Position numbers and translations under genes: made by a program. A DNA stretch of 64,000 nt. Source: Bacillus sp. SD075 (GTDB taxonomy: Bacteria; Bacillota; Bacilli; Bacillales; DSM-1321). Below are positions 8,218 through 18,069 of this stretch, one piece after another (the stretch's first letter is position 1; each line of letters begins with the position of its first letter). The notes beneath the pieces were generated by a model that had not been told where the DNA came from, did no database searches, and saw only the letters and a list, made by a program, of their open reading frames with translations. The stretch spans positions 310,001 through 374,000 of the forward strand of contig NZ_JADILK010000001.1 of assembly GCF_017355165.1 (NCBI RefSeq), read 5' to 3'.

Positions 8218-9033
8218 ATGAATTTAAAACTTATGTATATAACAAATGAACCTGAAACGGCAAAGGCTGCTCAAGAAGCAGGAATTGACAGGGTCTTTAT
8301 AGATTTAGAATTAAACGGAAAATACGAACGTCAAGGACATTTAGATACACATATTACCACTCATAAAATAGATGATATTAATAAAGTACGTAAAGTTTTA
8401 GATAAGTCTGATTTGTTAGTAAGGGTTAACCCTATATATAAGAGCACAAAGGATGAAATTAATAGAGTTATTGAATATGGTGCTGATGTTATTATGCTTC
8501 CAATGTTTAAGAATGATAGAGAAGTTGAAAGGTTTATTAATTTAGTAAATGGTAGGGCTAAAACATGTCTACTTCTTGAAACAGCACAAGCATTGGTTCG
8601 TATAGATGATATTTTAGAAATTGATGGTATTGATGAAATTCATATAGGACTTAATGATTTGCATATAAGTATGGGGCTTGACAGTATGTTTGAATTATTA
8701 AGCGGAGGCATACTGGATTACCTAAGTGAAAAAATCAAGAAAAAAGGGATTTGTTTTGGGTTTGGAGGTATCGCAAAAATTGGTACAGGAGTTATCCCGG
8801 CAAATATGATATTAGCTGAACATTATAGATTAAAATCGGAGAGTGTTATTTTATCTCGTGCCTTTCGCAATAATTTAAATGATGTCTCTGTGCAAGGGAC
8901 AATATTAAAAAATGAAATTGAGAAGATTCGTAATAAAGAGTATGAATATAAAAAGTGGACAAAAGATGATTTTGAAATAAATAGAATTGAATTAAAGAAG
9001 ATAATAAAACAATTAAATTATACTCTGACTTGA
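8218..9033 (+). CDS. HpcH/HpaI-family aldolase
   Basis: A 271-residue TIM-barrel protein of the HpcH/HpaI aldolase/citrate-lyase beta family, class II metal-dependent enzymes that join or split 2-oxo acids and aldehydes. Recognisable elements are VFIDLELNG (about 22-30), ADVIMLPMF (metal-side strand), the metal Glu in LLLETAQAL (about 119-127) and GLNDLHISMG, whose Asp is the usual second metal ligand. It lies 26 bases behind the 2-hydroxyacid dehydrogenase gene. Together they could build or process an acidic substituent of the polysaccharide; that role is inference. Confidence 0.85.
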   Translation: MNLKLMYITNEPETAKAAQEAGIDRVFIDLELNGKYERQGHLDTHITTHKIDDINKVRKVLDKSDLLVRVNPIYKSTKDEINRVIEYGADVIMLPMFKNDREVERFINLVNGRAKTCLLLETAQALVRIDDILEIDGIDEIHIGLNDLHISMGLDSMFELLSGGILDYLSEKIKKKGICFGFGGIAKIGTGVIPANMILAEHYRLKSESVILSRAFRNNLNDVSVQGTILKNEIEKIRNKEYEYKKWTKDDFEINRIELKKIIKQLNYTLT

Positions 9034-9049
9034 ATGGCGGTAAGGAAAT

Positions 9050-10285
9050 ATGAAAATTCTTATGTTTAGACCCAGCTATTACCCAGAAATTTCTGGAGGT
9101 ACTCATCTAGGTATGGACTTAGTTGAGGACATAATTAATGCTGGACATGAAGTAATACTTGTTACTCCATCTCCATGGAGAACAGATAAAGAAACGAGAC
9201 TAAAATACAAAAATAAAAAAGTTGAGACACAATATAATGGCAGACTTACTATCTACAGAGTCTATGTTTCTGCGAATGAAAAGTCAATTTTCTCTAGAGC
9301 ATTGAGAATGCTTTTCCTTACTTTAGGAATGTTAATTCGAGCTTGGAAAGTGAAGGGGATAGATTTGCTGATGAGTCATTCGATGCCTGTTTTTATTGGA
9401 CCAACTAGTGTACTATTTGCACGGTTTAAAAAGGTGCCTGTTTTATATTTAGAAAATGATGTTGCATCCGAATCATTGATTTCTACTGGAGTTGTTCAAA
9501 AAGGATTAAAGAAGAAAGTTTTATATTCGTTCGGGAAGATATTAGAAAAAATATCTCTTAAAGGAAGTAATTTCACCATTACTATATCCGATTTATTCCG
9601 TAAAAGGAATATAGAAAGTGGACTATCGAAGGAAAAAATAGGTGTAATTTACAACTGGATAGATACTGAAAAAATATTCCCAATATCAAGAGATGATAAT
9701 TATTTATTTGACAGGTTGAATCTTAACAGGGATATGTTTTACGTTACTTATTGTGGGAACATAGGGTTACCACAGAATCTTGAAATTTTTATTGATGCAG
9801 CGAAAGATTTACAACACATTAAGGAAATTCAATTCGTTATAATTGGCAATGGAGTTAGAAAGGAAGCTATTAGAGGTTATATAGAAGACTCAAAAACTAC
9901 TAATATTAAACTATTTCCATTACAACCTCTAGAAGAAGCTGCATCTGTATATAGTATAGGTGATGTTGGTATAGTTATTGGGAAAAAAGGAACATCAAAG
10001 AATGGGTTCCCAAGTAAAACATGGACCATGATGGCTGCCGGTCAGGCCATTATTAGCTGTTTTGATTTGGATAGTGAACTGAGTAAGTGCATTTCAGATG
10101 GGAAATGTGGAATTCCAGTACAGCCAGACTCGAGTGATGAACTTAAAGAGGCTATTTTAGAAATGTATAATAACAGGGAGTTTACAGAACAGTGTAAAGT
10201 CAATAGTAGAGAATATGTCACTCAAAATTATTCAAGGAAAATAGCTACCAAAAAATATCTTGAAGTGATAGAAAGATTAAAATAA
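9050..10285 (+). CDS. Glycosyltransferase family 4 (WbuB-like)
   Basis: A 411-residue GT-B fold glycosyltransferase. The N-terminal half begins MKILMFRPSYYPEISGGTH, typical of GT4 acceptor domains. The C-terminal donor domain has TYCGNIGLPQNLEIFIDAA (about 227-245) and KNGFPSKTWTMMAAGQAII (about 318-336), close in form to WbuB-type enzymes found in FucNAc-containing loci. It is placed directly before the CapE-CapF-CapG genes, which suggests it may transfer N-acetyl-L-fucosamine or a neighbouring residue. Donor and linkage cannot be read from sequence. Confidence 0.9.
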   Translation: MKILMFRPSYYPEISGGTHLGMDLVEDIINAGHEVILVTPSPWRTDKETRLKYKNKKVETQYNGRLTIYRVYVSANEKSIFSRALRMLFLTLGMLIRAWKVKGIDLLMSHSMPVFIGPTSVLFARFKKVPVLYLENDVASESLISTGVVQKGLKKKVLYSFGKILEKISLKGSNFTITISDLFRKRNIESGLSKEKIGVIYNWIDTEKIFPISRDDNYLFDRLNLNRDMFYVTYCGNIGLPQNLEIFIDAAKDLQHIKEIQFVIIGNGVRKEAIRGYIEDSKTTNIKLFPLQPLEEAASVYSIGDVGIVIGKKGTSKNGFPSKTWTMMAAGQAIISCFDLDSELSKCISDGKCGIPVQPDSSDELKEAILEMYNNREFTEQCKVNSREYVTQNYSRKIATKKYLEVIERLK

Positions 10286-10315
10286 AACTTATATAAGTAT
10301 AAGGAGTGTAAAAAT

Positions 10316-11347
10316 ATGTTTAAGAACAAAACCTTATTAATTACCGGGGGAACAGGGTCGTTTGGAAATGCAGTTATGAAAAGATTCTTAGATACTGATA
10401 TAAAAGAAATTCGTATTTTCTCACGTGATGAAAAAAAACAAGATGATATGAGAAAGCAATATAAAAGTAATAAACTTAAGTTTTACCTTGGAGATGTTAG
10501 AGACTTGGCTAGTGTCAAAAATGCTATGCATGGTGTCGATTATATTTTCCATGCTGCTGCCTTAAAACAAGTTCCGTCTTGTGAATTTTTCCCACTAGAA
10601 GCCGTTAAAACGAACATTTTAGGTACGGATAATGTTTTAACAGCAGCTATAGATTATGGAGTCAAAAAGGTAATTTGCCTTTCAACTGACAAAGCAGCCT
10701 ACCCAATTAACGCAATGGGGATTTCTAAAGCCATGATGGAAAAAGTTTTTGTTGCTAAAGCAAAAACTGTGGATCCAGAAAGAACGCTAATCTGTGGAAC
10801 TAGGTATGGTAATGTCATGGCCTCACGTGGATCTGTCATCCCGTTATTTATTGAACAGATAAAAAGTGGTCAGCCATTAACCATTACGGATCCTAATATG
10901 ACAAGGTATCTCATGAGTCTTGAAGAAGCTGTTGAACTAGTTATATTTGCGTTCCAAAATGCAGCAGCTGGTGACATTATGGTACAAAAAGCACCTGCAA
11001 GTTATATTGGAGATTTAGCTCAAGCAATTAAAGAATTATTTAACGCAGATAATGAGATTAAGGTTATCGGTACAAGACATGGAGAAAAATTATATGAAAC
11101 CCTGCTTACAAGAGAAGAGTATGTAGTTGCAGAGGACTTAGGTGGTTTCTTCAGGGTACCTGCAGATAATAGAGATTTAAATTATGATAAATATTTTGCA
11201 GAGGGTGATAAAAAGCTATCATCAGAAGAAGAATATAACTCTCATAATACGCAAATCTTAAGTATAGAACAGATTAAAGAAAAACTACTTGAATTAGAGT
11301 ATGTTCAAAATGAACTTAAGGATATGAAGGTACTTTCTTCAAAATAA
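10316..11347 (+). CDS. capE: UDP-GlcNAc 4,6-dehydratase/5-epimerase (CapE/WbjB/FnlA)
   Basis: A 343-residue SDR enzyme that catalyses the first step to UDP-N-acetyl-L-fucosamine: dehydration of UDP-GlcNAc with C5 epimerisation. The cofactor motif TGGTGSFGNAV is at residues 8-18. The active-site region STDKAAYPINAMGISK uses Met rather than Tyr before xxxK, as CapE/FnlA enzymes do. GTRYGNVMASRGSVIPLF and TDPNMTRYLMSLEEAV are family blocks. The ATG follows AAGGAG. CapF and CapG follow in pathway order. Confidence 0.94.
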   Translation: MFKNKTLLITGGTGSFGNAVMKRFLDTDIKEIRIFSRDEKKQDDMRKQYKSNKLKFYLGDVRDLASVKNAMHGVDYIFHAAALKQVPSCEFFPLEAVKTNILGTDNVLTAAIDYGVKKVICLSTDKAAYPINAMGISKAMMEKVFVAKAKTVDPERTLICGTRYGNVMASRGSVIPLFIEQIKSGQPLTITDPNMTRYLMSLEEAVELVIFAFQNAAAGDIMVQKAPASYIGDLAQAIKELFNADNEIKVIGTRHGEKLYETLLTREEYVVAEDLGGFFRVPADNRDLNYDKYFAEGDKKLSSEEEYNSHNTQILSIEQIKEKLLELEYVQNELKDMKVLSSK

Positions 11348-11444
11348 TAATACATGAATTAATTATTTGACTTTATCCTTGTTCAGGCATTAGCTTCAAC
11401 TATTATATTTTCTTTTTAGGTACTTAGAAAGGTTGGTTTATATA

Positions 11445-12554
11445 GTGAAAATACTCGTTACAGGAGCAAATGGATTTGTTGGAAAAAATTTAATTGCAGA
11501 ATTAAAAAATAAAGGATATGAAGATATTCTTATGGTTACTAGAGAAACAGAACCATCCTTATTAGATACTTATACAAAAGAATGTGATTTTGTTTTTCAT
11601 TTGTCGGGAGTAAACCGTCCTGTTGATGAAAAGGAATTTATGCAAGGTAATTTCCACTTTACTCTTGGATTACTAGAGCTATTAAAAAAACATAATAATA
11701 AATCACCTGTGCTTAGTACCTCGTCTATACAGGCTGAAAAAGATAATCTATATGGTAGAAGCAAAAAGGCTGGTGAAGATGTCCTGTTTGAATATAGTCT
11801 TCAAACCGGAGCAGAGGTATTCGTATACAGACTCCCTAATTTATTTGGAAAGTGGAGTAAACCTAATTACAATACCGTTATAGCAACGTATTGTTATAAT
11901 ATTTCTAGAAATATGGATATTCAAATTAATAATCATGATGCCGAATTAGATCTCTGCTACATTGATGATGTTCTAGAAGAGTTTATAAATGCTTTAGAAG
12001 GAAATCCGACAAAAAAAGGACAATATTGCTTTGTGAAAACAACACATACTATTAAATTAGGGGATTTAGCTGAACGTATAAAAAGCTTTAAAGATAGTAG
12101 AGTAGCGTTAAGTATTCCGAATATGGAAGACGCCTTAATAAAGAAGCTTTACAGTACATATTTAAGCTTTTTACCAGAAGACAACTTTTCCTATGATTTA
12201 AAAATGAATTGTGATAACAGAGGTTCTTTTACAGAGTTTATTAGAACTCCTGAAAGAGGGCAAGTGTCGGTAAATGTGTCAAAACCTGGCATTACCAAAG
12301 GAAACCACTGGCATCATACTAAAAATGAAAAGTTTTTAGTCGTAAGTGGAGAAGGACTAATTAGATTTAGAAAGATAGATTCAGATGGAATTATTGAATA
12401 TAGAGTAAGCGGTGAAAAGTTACAAGTTGTAGATATACCTACTGGATATACACATTCCATTGTAAATGTAGGGGAAAGCGATCTTGTAACAGTTATGTGG
12501 GTTAATGAATGTTTTGATCCAGAAAAACCAGATACTTACTTCTTGGAGGTATAA
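11445..12554 (+). CDS. capF: UDP-2-acetamido-2,6-dideoxy-hexulose reductase with cupin domain (CapF/WbjC/FnlB)
   Basis: A bifunctional protein of about 369 residues for the second step of UDP-L-FucNAc synthesis. The N-terminal SDR reductase starts KILVTGANGFVGKNLIAEL. The C-terminal cupin domain (from about residue 250) carries KGNHWHHTKNEKFLVVSGEG, with the zinc-binding histidines of CapF. I chose the GTG at 11445, giving MKILVTG; a TTG at 11433 is in frame, but it abuts AAAGG with no spacer. The gene ends three bases before capG, so translation is probably coupled. Confidence 0.93.
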   Translation: MKILVTGANGFVGKNLIAELKNKGYEDILMVTRETEPSLLDTYTKECDFVFHLSGVNRPVDEKEFMQGNFHFTLGLLELLKKHNNKSPVLSTSSIQAEKDNLYGRSKKAGEDVLFEYSLQTGAEVFVYRLPNLFGKWSKPNYNTVIATYCYNISRNMDIQINNHDAELDLCYIDDVLEEFINALEGNPTKKGQYCFVKTTHTIKLGDLAERIKSFKDSRVALSIPNMEDALIKKLYSTYLSFLPEDNFSYDLKMNCDNRGSFTEFIRTPERGQVSVNVSKPGITKGNHWHHTKNEKFLVVSGEGLIRFRKIDSDGIIEYRVSGEKLQVVDIPTGYTHSIVNVGESDLVTVMWVNECFDPEKPDTYFLEV

Positions 12555-12557
12555 TTA

Positions 12558-13685
12558 ATGAAAAAATTAAAAGTTATGACAGTCGTTGGTACAAGACCAG
12601 AGATAATAAGACTATCAGCAGTGATAAATAAATTAGAAGACTCAAATGCAATAGAACATATCCTAGTTCATACGGGTCAAAATTATGATTATGAATTAAA
12701 TGAAGTGTTTTTTAATGATTTTAAACTTAAAAAACCTACTTATTTCCTTGATGCTGCAAACGGAACGGCAGTAGAAACTATCGGGAATATTTTGATTAGA
12801 ATTGATCCTATTATGGAAGAAGTAAAACCTGATGCTATATTGGTACTTGGTGATACGAATAGCTGCTTAAGTGCTATTGCAGCTAAGAGGAGACATATTC
12901 CTATTTTCCATATGGAAGCAGGCAACAGATGCTTTGATCAAAGAGTACCAGAAGAAACTAATAGAAAAATAGTAGATCATACAGCTGATATAAATTTGAC
13001 CTATAGTGATATTGCAAGAGAATATTTGTTAAGAGAGGGACTACCTGCAGATAGAATAATAAAAACTGGAAGTCCAATGTTTGAAGTCCTCAATTCAAGA
13101 AAAGATGACATTGAAGAATCAGATATTTTAGAGAGATTAAACCTTGATGAGGGAAATTATTTTGTAGTGTCAGCTCACAGGGAAGAAAATATTAATTCAG
13201 AAACTAATTTCATGAATTTAGTTGATAGTTTGAATTCAATTGCTGAGAAGTACAAGATTCCAGTAATTGTGAGTACACATCCTAGAACTAGAAATATGAT
13301 TAATGCTAAAGGGATAGAATTTAACTCTTTAGTGCAAACGATGAAACCATTAGGTTTTAATGATTATGTGAAGCTTCAAACAAAAGCGAAGGCAGTTCTT
13401 AGTGATAGTGGAACAATTAGTGAGGAATCTTCTATTCTTGGATTTAAAGCATTGAATATAAGACATGCTCATGAGAGACCTGAAGCAATGGAAGAGGCCT
13501 CGGTAATGATGGTAGGTTTAAAAAAGGAAAGAATATTACAAGGGCTAGAGATATTGAAGACACAAGAAAAGGATACACTAAGACTTGTTGGTGATTATAG
13601 TATGCCTAATGTATCTGATAAAGTTTTAAGGATTATACTGTCTTATACGGATTATGTGAATAGGGTTGTTTGGGGGAAGGTTTAA
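12558..13685 (+). CDS. capG: UDP-N-acetylglucosamine 2-epimerase-like enzyme (CapG/WbjD/FnlC)
   Basis: A 375-residue non-hydrolysing UDP-GlcNAc 2-epimerase family enzyme for the final epimerisation to UDP-N-acetyl-L-fucosamine. Visible family motifs are VGTRPEIIRLSAV (about 7-19), HTGQNYDYELNEVF, GDTNSCLSA, MEAGNRCFD, VPEETNR, SAHREENINSE (about 211-221) and SDSGTISEESSILG. The ribosome site GGAGG lies inside the end of capF. With capE and capF it completes the three-gene FucNAc cassette. Confidence 0.94.
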   Translation: MKKLKVMTVVGTRPEIIRLSAVINKLEDSNAIEHILVHTGQNYDYELNEVFFNDFKLKKPTYFLDAANGTAVETIGNILIRIDPIMEEVKPDAILVLGDTNSCLSAIAAKRRHIPIFHMEAGNRCFDQRVPEETNRKIVDHTADINLTYSDIAREYLLREGLPADRIIKTGSPMFEVLNSRKDDIEESDILERLNLDEGNYFVVSAHREENINSETNFMNLVDSLNSIAEKYKIPVIVSTHPRTRNMINAKGIEFNSLVQTMKPLGFNDYVKLQTKAKAVLSDSGTISEESSILGFKALNIRHAHERPEAMEEASVMMVGLKKERILQGLEILKTQEKDTLRLVGDYSMPNVSDKVLRIILSYTDYVNRVVWGKV

Positions 13686-13691
13686 TCTACT

Positions 13692-14768
13692 ATGAATATT
13701 ATGGTTTTTGATGTTCCAGCTGAAAAAGGTGGTGCGCTATCTGTTTTAAATGATTTTTACGATGAAGTCGTTGAGAGTGAGCATGCAAACATTAATTGGA
13801 TATTTGTGTTAAGTAACCCAATATTGAACGAGACGGAAAATATTAAAGTTCTAAGGTTTCCATGGATAAAGAAAAGTTGGGGGCATAGGCTTTATTTTGA
13901 TCAAGTCATTGCACCTAAATTAGTGAAGAAATATAAAGCGGATAAGGTTTTTTCTCTTCAAAATATCACAATTCCTCGTGTGAATTGTGAGCAGATTATT
14001 TATGTGCATCAATCATTACCTTTTGTCGAGTATAAATTCACATTCAAAAATAATAAACTGTTTTGGATAATTCAAAATATTATTGGGAAAAACATTATCA
14101 GTTCAATAAAAAAAGCAAAGAAAGTAATTGTTCAAACTGAATGGATGAAACAAGCTTGCGTTCAAAAAGCTAATGTGGAAAATCAAAAAATCGAAGTCAT
14201 TTCACCAGCAATTAATTTTAAAATTAATAAATACTTTGTACCAGGTAATGAATCGCAAACAACATTTTTCTTCCCCGCGAGTGGTATGCAGTATAAGAAT
14301 CATCAAGTAATTATAGATGCTTGCAAAGAGTTGAAAAATTTAATTCATTTAAAATATGAGATTATATTCACTCTAACAGGTAACGAAAGCCAATATGTTG
14401 AAGGACTTTATAATCAAATAAAGGAAGATCGATTACCGATACATTTTAGTAAAGCAATGTCTAGAGCAGATGTTTTTGCTATGTATGCAAAATCAATATT
14501 AATTTTCCCCTCTTATATTGAAACTTTTGGATTACCAATTCTAGAAGCTAGATTACACAAAGGAATTATTTTAGCTGCAGATACTCCTTTTGCGCATGAA
14601 ATATTGGATGATTATGCAAATGCTTATTTTTTTAATCCTTTTGATTCTAATGAACTAGTTATATTAATTCAAGATATACTAAAGAATAAGATTAGCTATA
14701 GAGCTCCATTGAGTTCAAAAACAGAACTAAGTCAAAATAGAAAACTCATTAAAAGTGTTTTGCAGTAA
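13692..14768 (+). CDS. Glycosyltransferase family 4
   Basis: A 358-residue GT-B glycosyltransferase. The N-terminus MNIMVFDVPAEKGGALSVLNDF binds acceptor. IIYVHQSLPFVEYKF and KKVIVQTEWMKQA follow. The donor domain starts near ISPAINFK and carries the E-x7-E type block IETFGLPILEARL (about 277-289). It is six bases behind capG. Donor sugar is unknown; it is one of three GT4 enzymes that would extend the repeat unit. Confidence 0.88.
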   Translation: MNIMVFDVPAEKGGALSVLNDFYDEVVESEHANINWIFVLSNPILNETENIKVLRFPWIKKSWGHRLYFDQVIAPKLVKKYKADKVFSLQNITIPRVNCEQIIYVHQSLPFVEYKFTFKNNKLFWIIQNIIGKNIISSIKKAKKVIVQTEWMKQACVQKANVENQKIEVISPAINFKINKYFVPGNESQTTFFFPASGMQYKNHQVIIDACKELKNLIHLKYEIIFTLTGNESQYVEGLYNQIKEDRLPIHFSKAMSRADVFAMYAKSILIFPSYIETFGLPILEARLHKGIILAADTPFAHEILDDYANAYFFNPFDSNELVILIQDILKNKISYRAPLSSKTELSQNRKLIKSVLQ

Positions 14769-14827
14769 GGTTTGTTTTCATTTGAATAAATAAAAAAACA
14801 TCCAATTGTTGTGAAGGATCTGATGTT

Positions 14828-15955
14828 ATGAAAGTTTTATATTTAACAAATATCCCTGCGCCGTATCGAGTTAGTTTCTTTAATGAACTAGGGAAAATGT
14901 GTGACTTGACAGTCCTATTTGAGCGTTCAGATGCAAATGATAGAAATAATCAATGGTTTGAAAATAAAAATGATAATTATAAGGCTTTTTATTTGAAAGG
15001 AAAGAAACTTAGAGCTGACTCCGCAATAAGTATTGAGGTTCTTAAGTATCTGAAAAAAGATTCTTATAATCTAATTGTTGTAGGTGGATATTCAACTGCT
15101 ACAGGTATGTTAGCTATTAATTATATGAAGTTAATAGGAATTCCGTTTATTATCAATGCAGATGGTGGATTAGTTAACCGAGAAGAACATTGGTTTAAAA
15201 GAGCTATAAAGAAATATTATATTTCTAGTGCAGATTATTGGTTAAGCACAGCCAACGAAACAAGTGAATATTTAAATTATTATGGAGCAGATTCAAAAAG
15301 AATATTTTTATATCCATTTACTTCTATTCAAGAAGAATCAGTTCTTAGAACTCCTATTGATCAGAAAATGAAGAAAAGGTATAAACTTAAACTTAATATT
15401 AGTGAAGAAAAAAACATTTTATCTATAGGACAATTTATCTATAGAAAGGGCTTTGACGTATTATTAAATGCCTGTGTAAGTCTTCCAAAAAACTATGGTG
15501 TTTATATTATAGGTGGAGAGCCAACGAAGGAATATCTTATTTTAAAAGAAAAGCTAAATTTGTCAAATGTTCATTTTATTAATTTTAAAACTAAAAAAGA
15601 GTTAGAAGAGTATTATCTTGCAAGTGACTTATTTGTATTGCCTACTAGAGAGGATATATGGGGACTTGTAATTAATGAAGCTATGTCTTATGGCCTGCCT
15701 ATCATTACTACTAATAAATGTGTAGCTGGACTTGAACTAGTAAAAAATGGTGAGAACGGTTATATTGTACCAGCTAATGATATTGGCAGGCTTGCGAAAA
15801 GAATAAACGAAGTTTTGGAAAGTGATATAATATCAGAAAACATGTCTAATAATAATTTAAATAAAATAAAAGGATATACCATTGAAAATATGGCCATTGA
15901 GCATATTAACATTTTTAAAACTATAATTAATAATAGGAAGAAAAGTGATAAATAA
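14828..15955 (+). CDS. Glycosyltransferase family 4
   Basis: A 375-residue GT-B glycosyltransferase. It begins MKVLYLTNIPAPYRVSFFNEL, a form typical of capsular GT4 enzymes. The donor domain has ILSIGQFIYRKGFDVLLNA (about 199-217) and the nucleotide-sugar block TREDIWGLVINEAMSYGLPI (about 276-295). Base composition is as AT-rich as its neighbours, consistent with a horizontally exchanged glycan cassette. Confidence 0.9.
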   Translation: MKVLYLTNIPAPYRVSFFNELGKMCDLTVLFERSDANDRNNQWFENKNDNYKAFYLKGKKLRADSAISIEVLKYLKKDSYNLIVVGGYSTATGMLAINYMKLIGIPFIINADGGLVNREEHWFKRAIKKYYISSADYWLSTANETSEYLNYYGADSKRIFLYPFTSIQEESVLRTPIDQKMKKRYKLKLNISEEKNILSIGQFIYRKGFDVLLNACVSLPKNYGVYIIGGEPTKEYLILKEKLNLSNVHFINFKTKKELEEYYLASDLFVLPTREDIWGLVINEAMSYGLPIITTNKCVAGLELVKNGENGYIVPANDIGRLAKRINEVLESDIISENMSNNNLNKIKGYTIENMAIEHINIFKTIINNRKKSDK

Positions 15956-16232
15956 ACGGCCTACTCCTATGGATTACTACAGGTAAAAAATTAAAGAGTA
16001 TATTTTAGTGATCTATGAATTTATTATTAATTCAACATTTTAAAAAGGACAGGTTGGTCGATAGTAAGATACTTGTAATATTGGGCTTTTTTATAAAACT
16101 ACTACCGGATAAATAAATCTTCATTATAATCATTGGGTTCCGTTCCCTTTTATATAATTTGAGATATTTAGTAGGTTCGATGAACTGAGTAGTTTGGGGA
16201 AGATAAATGATTTTAGGGTGAGGAAGATTGTC

Positions 16233-16730
16233 ATGAAAAAGATTTTGTTTTATGTAATTCTTACTATACTTAATAAATTCTTTAAAGGAAGTAGATTTTT
16301 TGGTGTGAAGAATTTCCTGTTTTCGATTATTGACGTGGAAGTTGGTAAAGGATCTAAAATAGTTGGGCCGATTTATATTAATTATGGAAGTAAGATAAAA
16401 ATAGGGAATGAGTGCTGGATAGGGAAAAAATTTACTGTGGATGGTAACGGTGATGTTACCATTGGCGATAGATGTGATTTTGCTCCGAATATTACAATAA
16501 ATACTGGGGGTCATCAATTAGGAGACAGTCATAGAAGAGCTGGATTAGGATTGAAATCTAATACAATAATTGAAAGTGGAACCTGGATAGGGACGAATGT
16601 AACTATTGTAAATGGGGCTGATATAGGGGAGTCAGTAGTAGTCGCTGCAGGGGCGGTAGTAATAAATAATATAAAAAAAAATACTCTGGTTGCTGGAGTA
16701 CCAGCAAAAGTAAAGAAAGAGTTGAGTTAG
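16233..16730 (+). CDS. Left-handed beta-helix O-acetyltransferase
   Basis: A protein of about 165 residues with hexapeptide repeats from residue 30 onwards (for example VGKGSKIVGPIYINYG, IGNECWIGKKF, IGDRCDFAPNI). It ends with the acyl-CoA-binding block IESGTWIGTNVTIVNGADIG and VVAAGAVVINNIKKNTLVAGVPAK. This is the WcaF/NodL-type acetyltransferase family that decorates polysaccharides. The His of NTGGHQLGD is the likely catalytic residue. The ATG at 16233 has GAGGAAG upstream; a TTG at 16194 is less likely. Confidence 0.88.
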   Translation: MKKILFYVILTILNKFFKGSRFFGVKNFLFSIIDVEVGKGSKIVGPIYINYGSKIKIGNECWIGKKFTVDGNGDVTIGDRCDFAPNITINTGGHQLGDSHRRAGLGLKSNTIIESGTWIGTNVTIVNGADIGESVVVAAGAVVINNIKKNTLVAGVPAKVKKELS

Positions 16731-16737
16731 AGCCTTT

Positions 16738-18069
16738 ATGAATTTCAAGATTAATTTAAGAGAACATTTAATCTTTGGACCTGTCATAAGAAATATATTT
16801 GGAATAGGGGTATTTCGAGCCCTTGGAGTCTTAACAAATTTTCTTCTGATAGGACTAGTATACCGGTATTTTTCAAACGATGAAATAAATGGAATATGGC
16901 TAACGATTTCATCAATATTAACATGGATGACCTTTTTTGATTTTGGAATGGGAAATAGCCTAAGGAATAAACTGACCGAATCTATATCAAAAAATGATAG
17001 TAAATTATCAAACATGTATATAAGCACGACCTATATATTGATGATAATACCTACTATAATAATTATTATAAGTGCTTGTATCTCTGCCCATTTTATTGAT
17101 TGGATAACATTGTTTGGAATTGATGACAATATAATTTCTAATGAATACTTAATTTTATTTGTTTGTGTTGTATTTATTTTATATTCTATGAACTTTTATT
17201 TATCAATAGTATTTGCCATTTTACATGCTATATATAAATCATATATAATCTCTGGCGTACAAACCTTAGTCAACATAGTAAATATATTTTTTATATTTGT
17301 TCTGTACTTATTGAATGTTAATGATTTAATAATCTTAGGTTGTATATACATTGGAACATCTGTTGTAGTATTAGTGTTAACCACAATATGGATATTTAAA
17401 GTGAATAAACAAAATTTAACCTTTAGTTTTAAATACTTTAATAAATCATTAATTAAAGATATATTTAATGTAGGCTTGAAATTTTTAGTATTACAATTAT
17501 CTATAATAGTATTATTTAATACTGATAATTTTTTGATTAGTAAATTTATAGGTGTTGAAGAAGTAACATCCTATCAATTGCTATATAAATTACTAAGTGT
17601 AAACACAATAATACTTGGAATAGTCCTTACCCCTATATGGACTAAAGTACTAAGAGATGTAACTGATAATAATTTAAATGAAAATAAAAAAACATTTTCC
17701 AAGTTATTACTAATATTTTCTTTATTAGTTATAGGAGTCATTGTTATGGGGTTTTTAGCACCTTTAATAATAAATGTTTGGACAGGATCTAACATTATAA
17801 TTCCCAAAATATTAACGATATTAATGGTTGTTTTTACAATTTTTCACATGTGGTGCAATATATTTCAAAATATGTTAAATGGACTAAATAAGTTAAATAT
17901 ACAGATACTGTGCTATGGGATAGCTACAATTACAAATATTCCATTATCTATATATTTAGTTCAGTATACGGATTTGGGGGTATCTGCAATTATATTAGGG
18001 ACTATTTTCTCACTACTCGTGCCAAGTATAATATTGCCGATTTATACCTTTAGATATTTTAATAAATAA
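16738..18069 (+). CDS. Polysaccharide flippase (Wzx/MATE-like)
   Basis: A 443-residue polytopic protein with about 12-14 hydrophobic segments and no signal peptide, of the Wzx/PST family. It moves the undecaprenyl-linked repeat unit across the membrane. The N-terminal block GIGVFRALGVLTNFLLIGLVYRYF, with a charged loop DFGMGNSLRNKLTES, is characteristic. The upstream ribosome site is weak, but the ATG seven bases after the acetyltransferase stop is the natural start. It pairs with the polymerase encoded downstream. Confidence 0.88.
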   Translation: MNFKINLREHLIFGPVIRNIFGIGVFRALGVLTNFLLIGLVYRYFSNDEINGIWLTISSILTWMTFFDFGMGNSLRNKLTESISKNDSKLSNMYISTTYILMIIPTIIIIISACISAHFIDWITLFGIDDNIISNEYLILFVCVVFILYSMNFYLSIVFAILHAIYKSYIISGVQTLVNIVNIFFIFVLYLLNVNDLIILGCIYIGTSVVVLVLTTIWIFKVNKQNLTFSFKYFNKSLIKDIFNVGLKFLVLQLSIIVLFNTDNFLISKFIGVEEVTSYQLLYKLLSVNTIILGIVLTPIWTKVLRDVTDNNLNENKKTFSKLLLIFSLLVIGVIVMGFLAPLIINVWTGSNIIIPKILTILMVVFTIFHMWCNIFQNMLNGLNKLNIQILCYGIATITNIPLSIYLVQYTDLGVSAIILGTIFSLLVPSIILPIYTFRYFNK

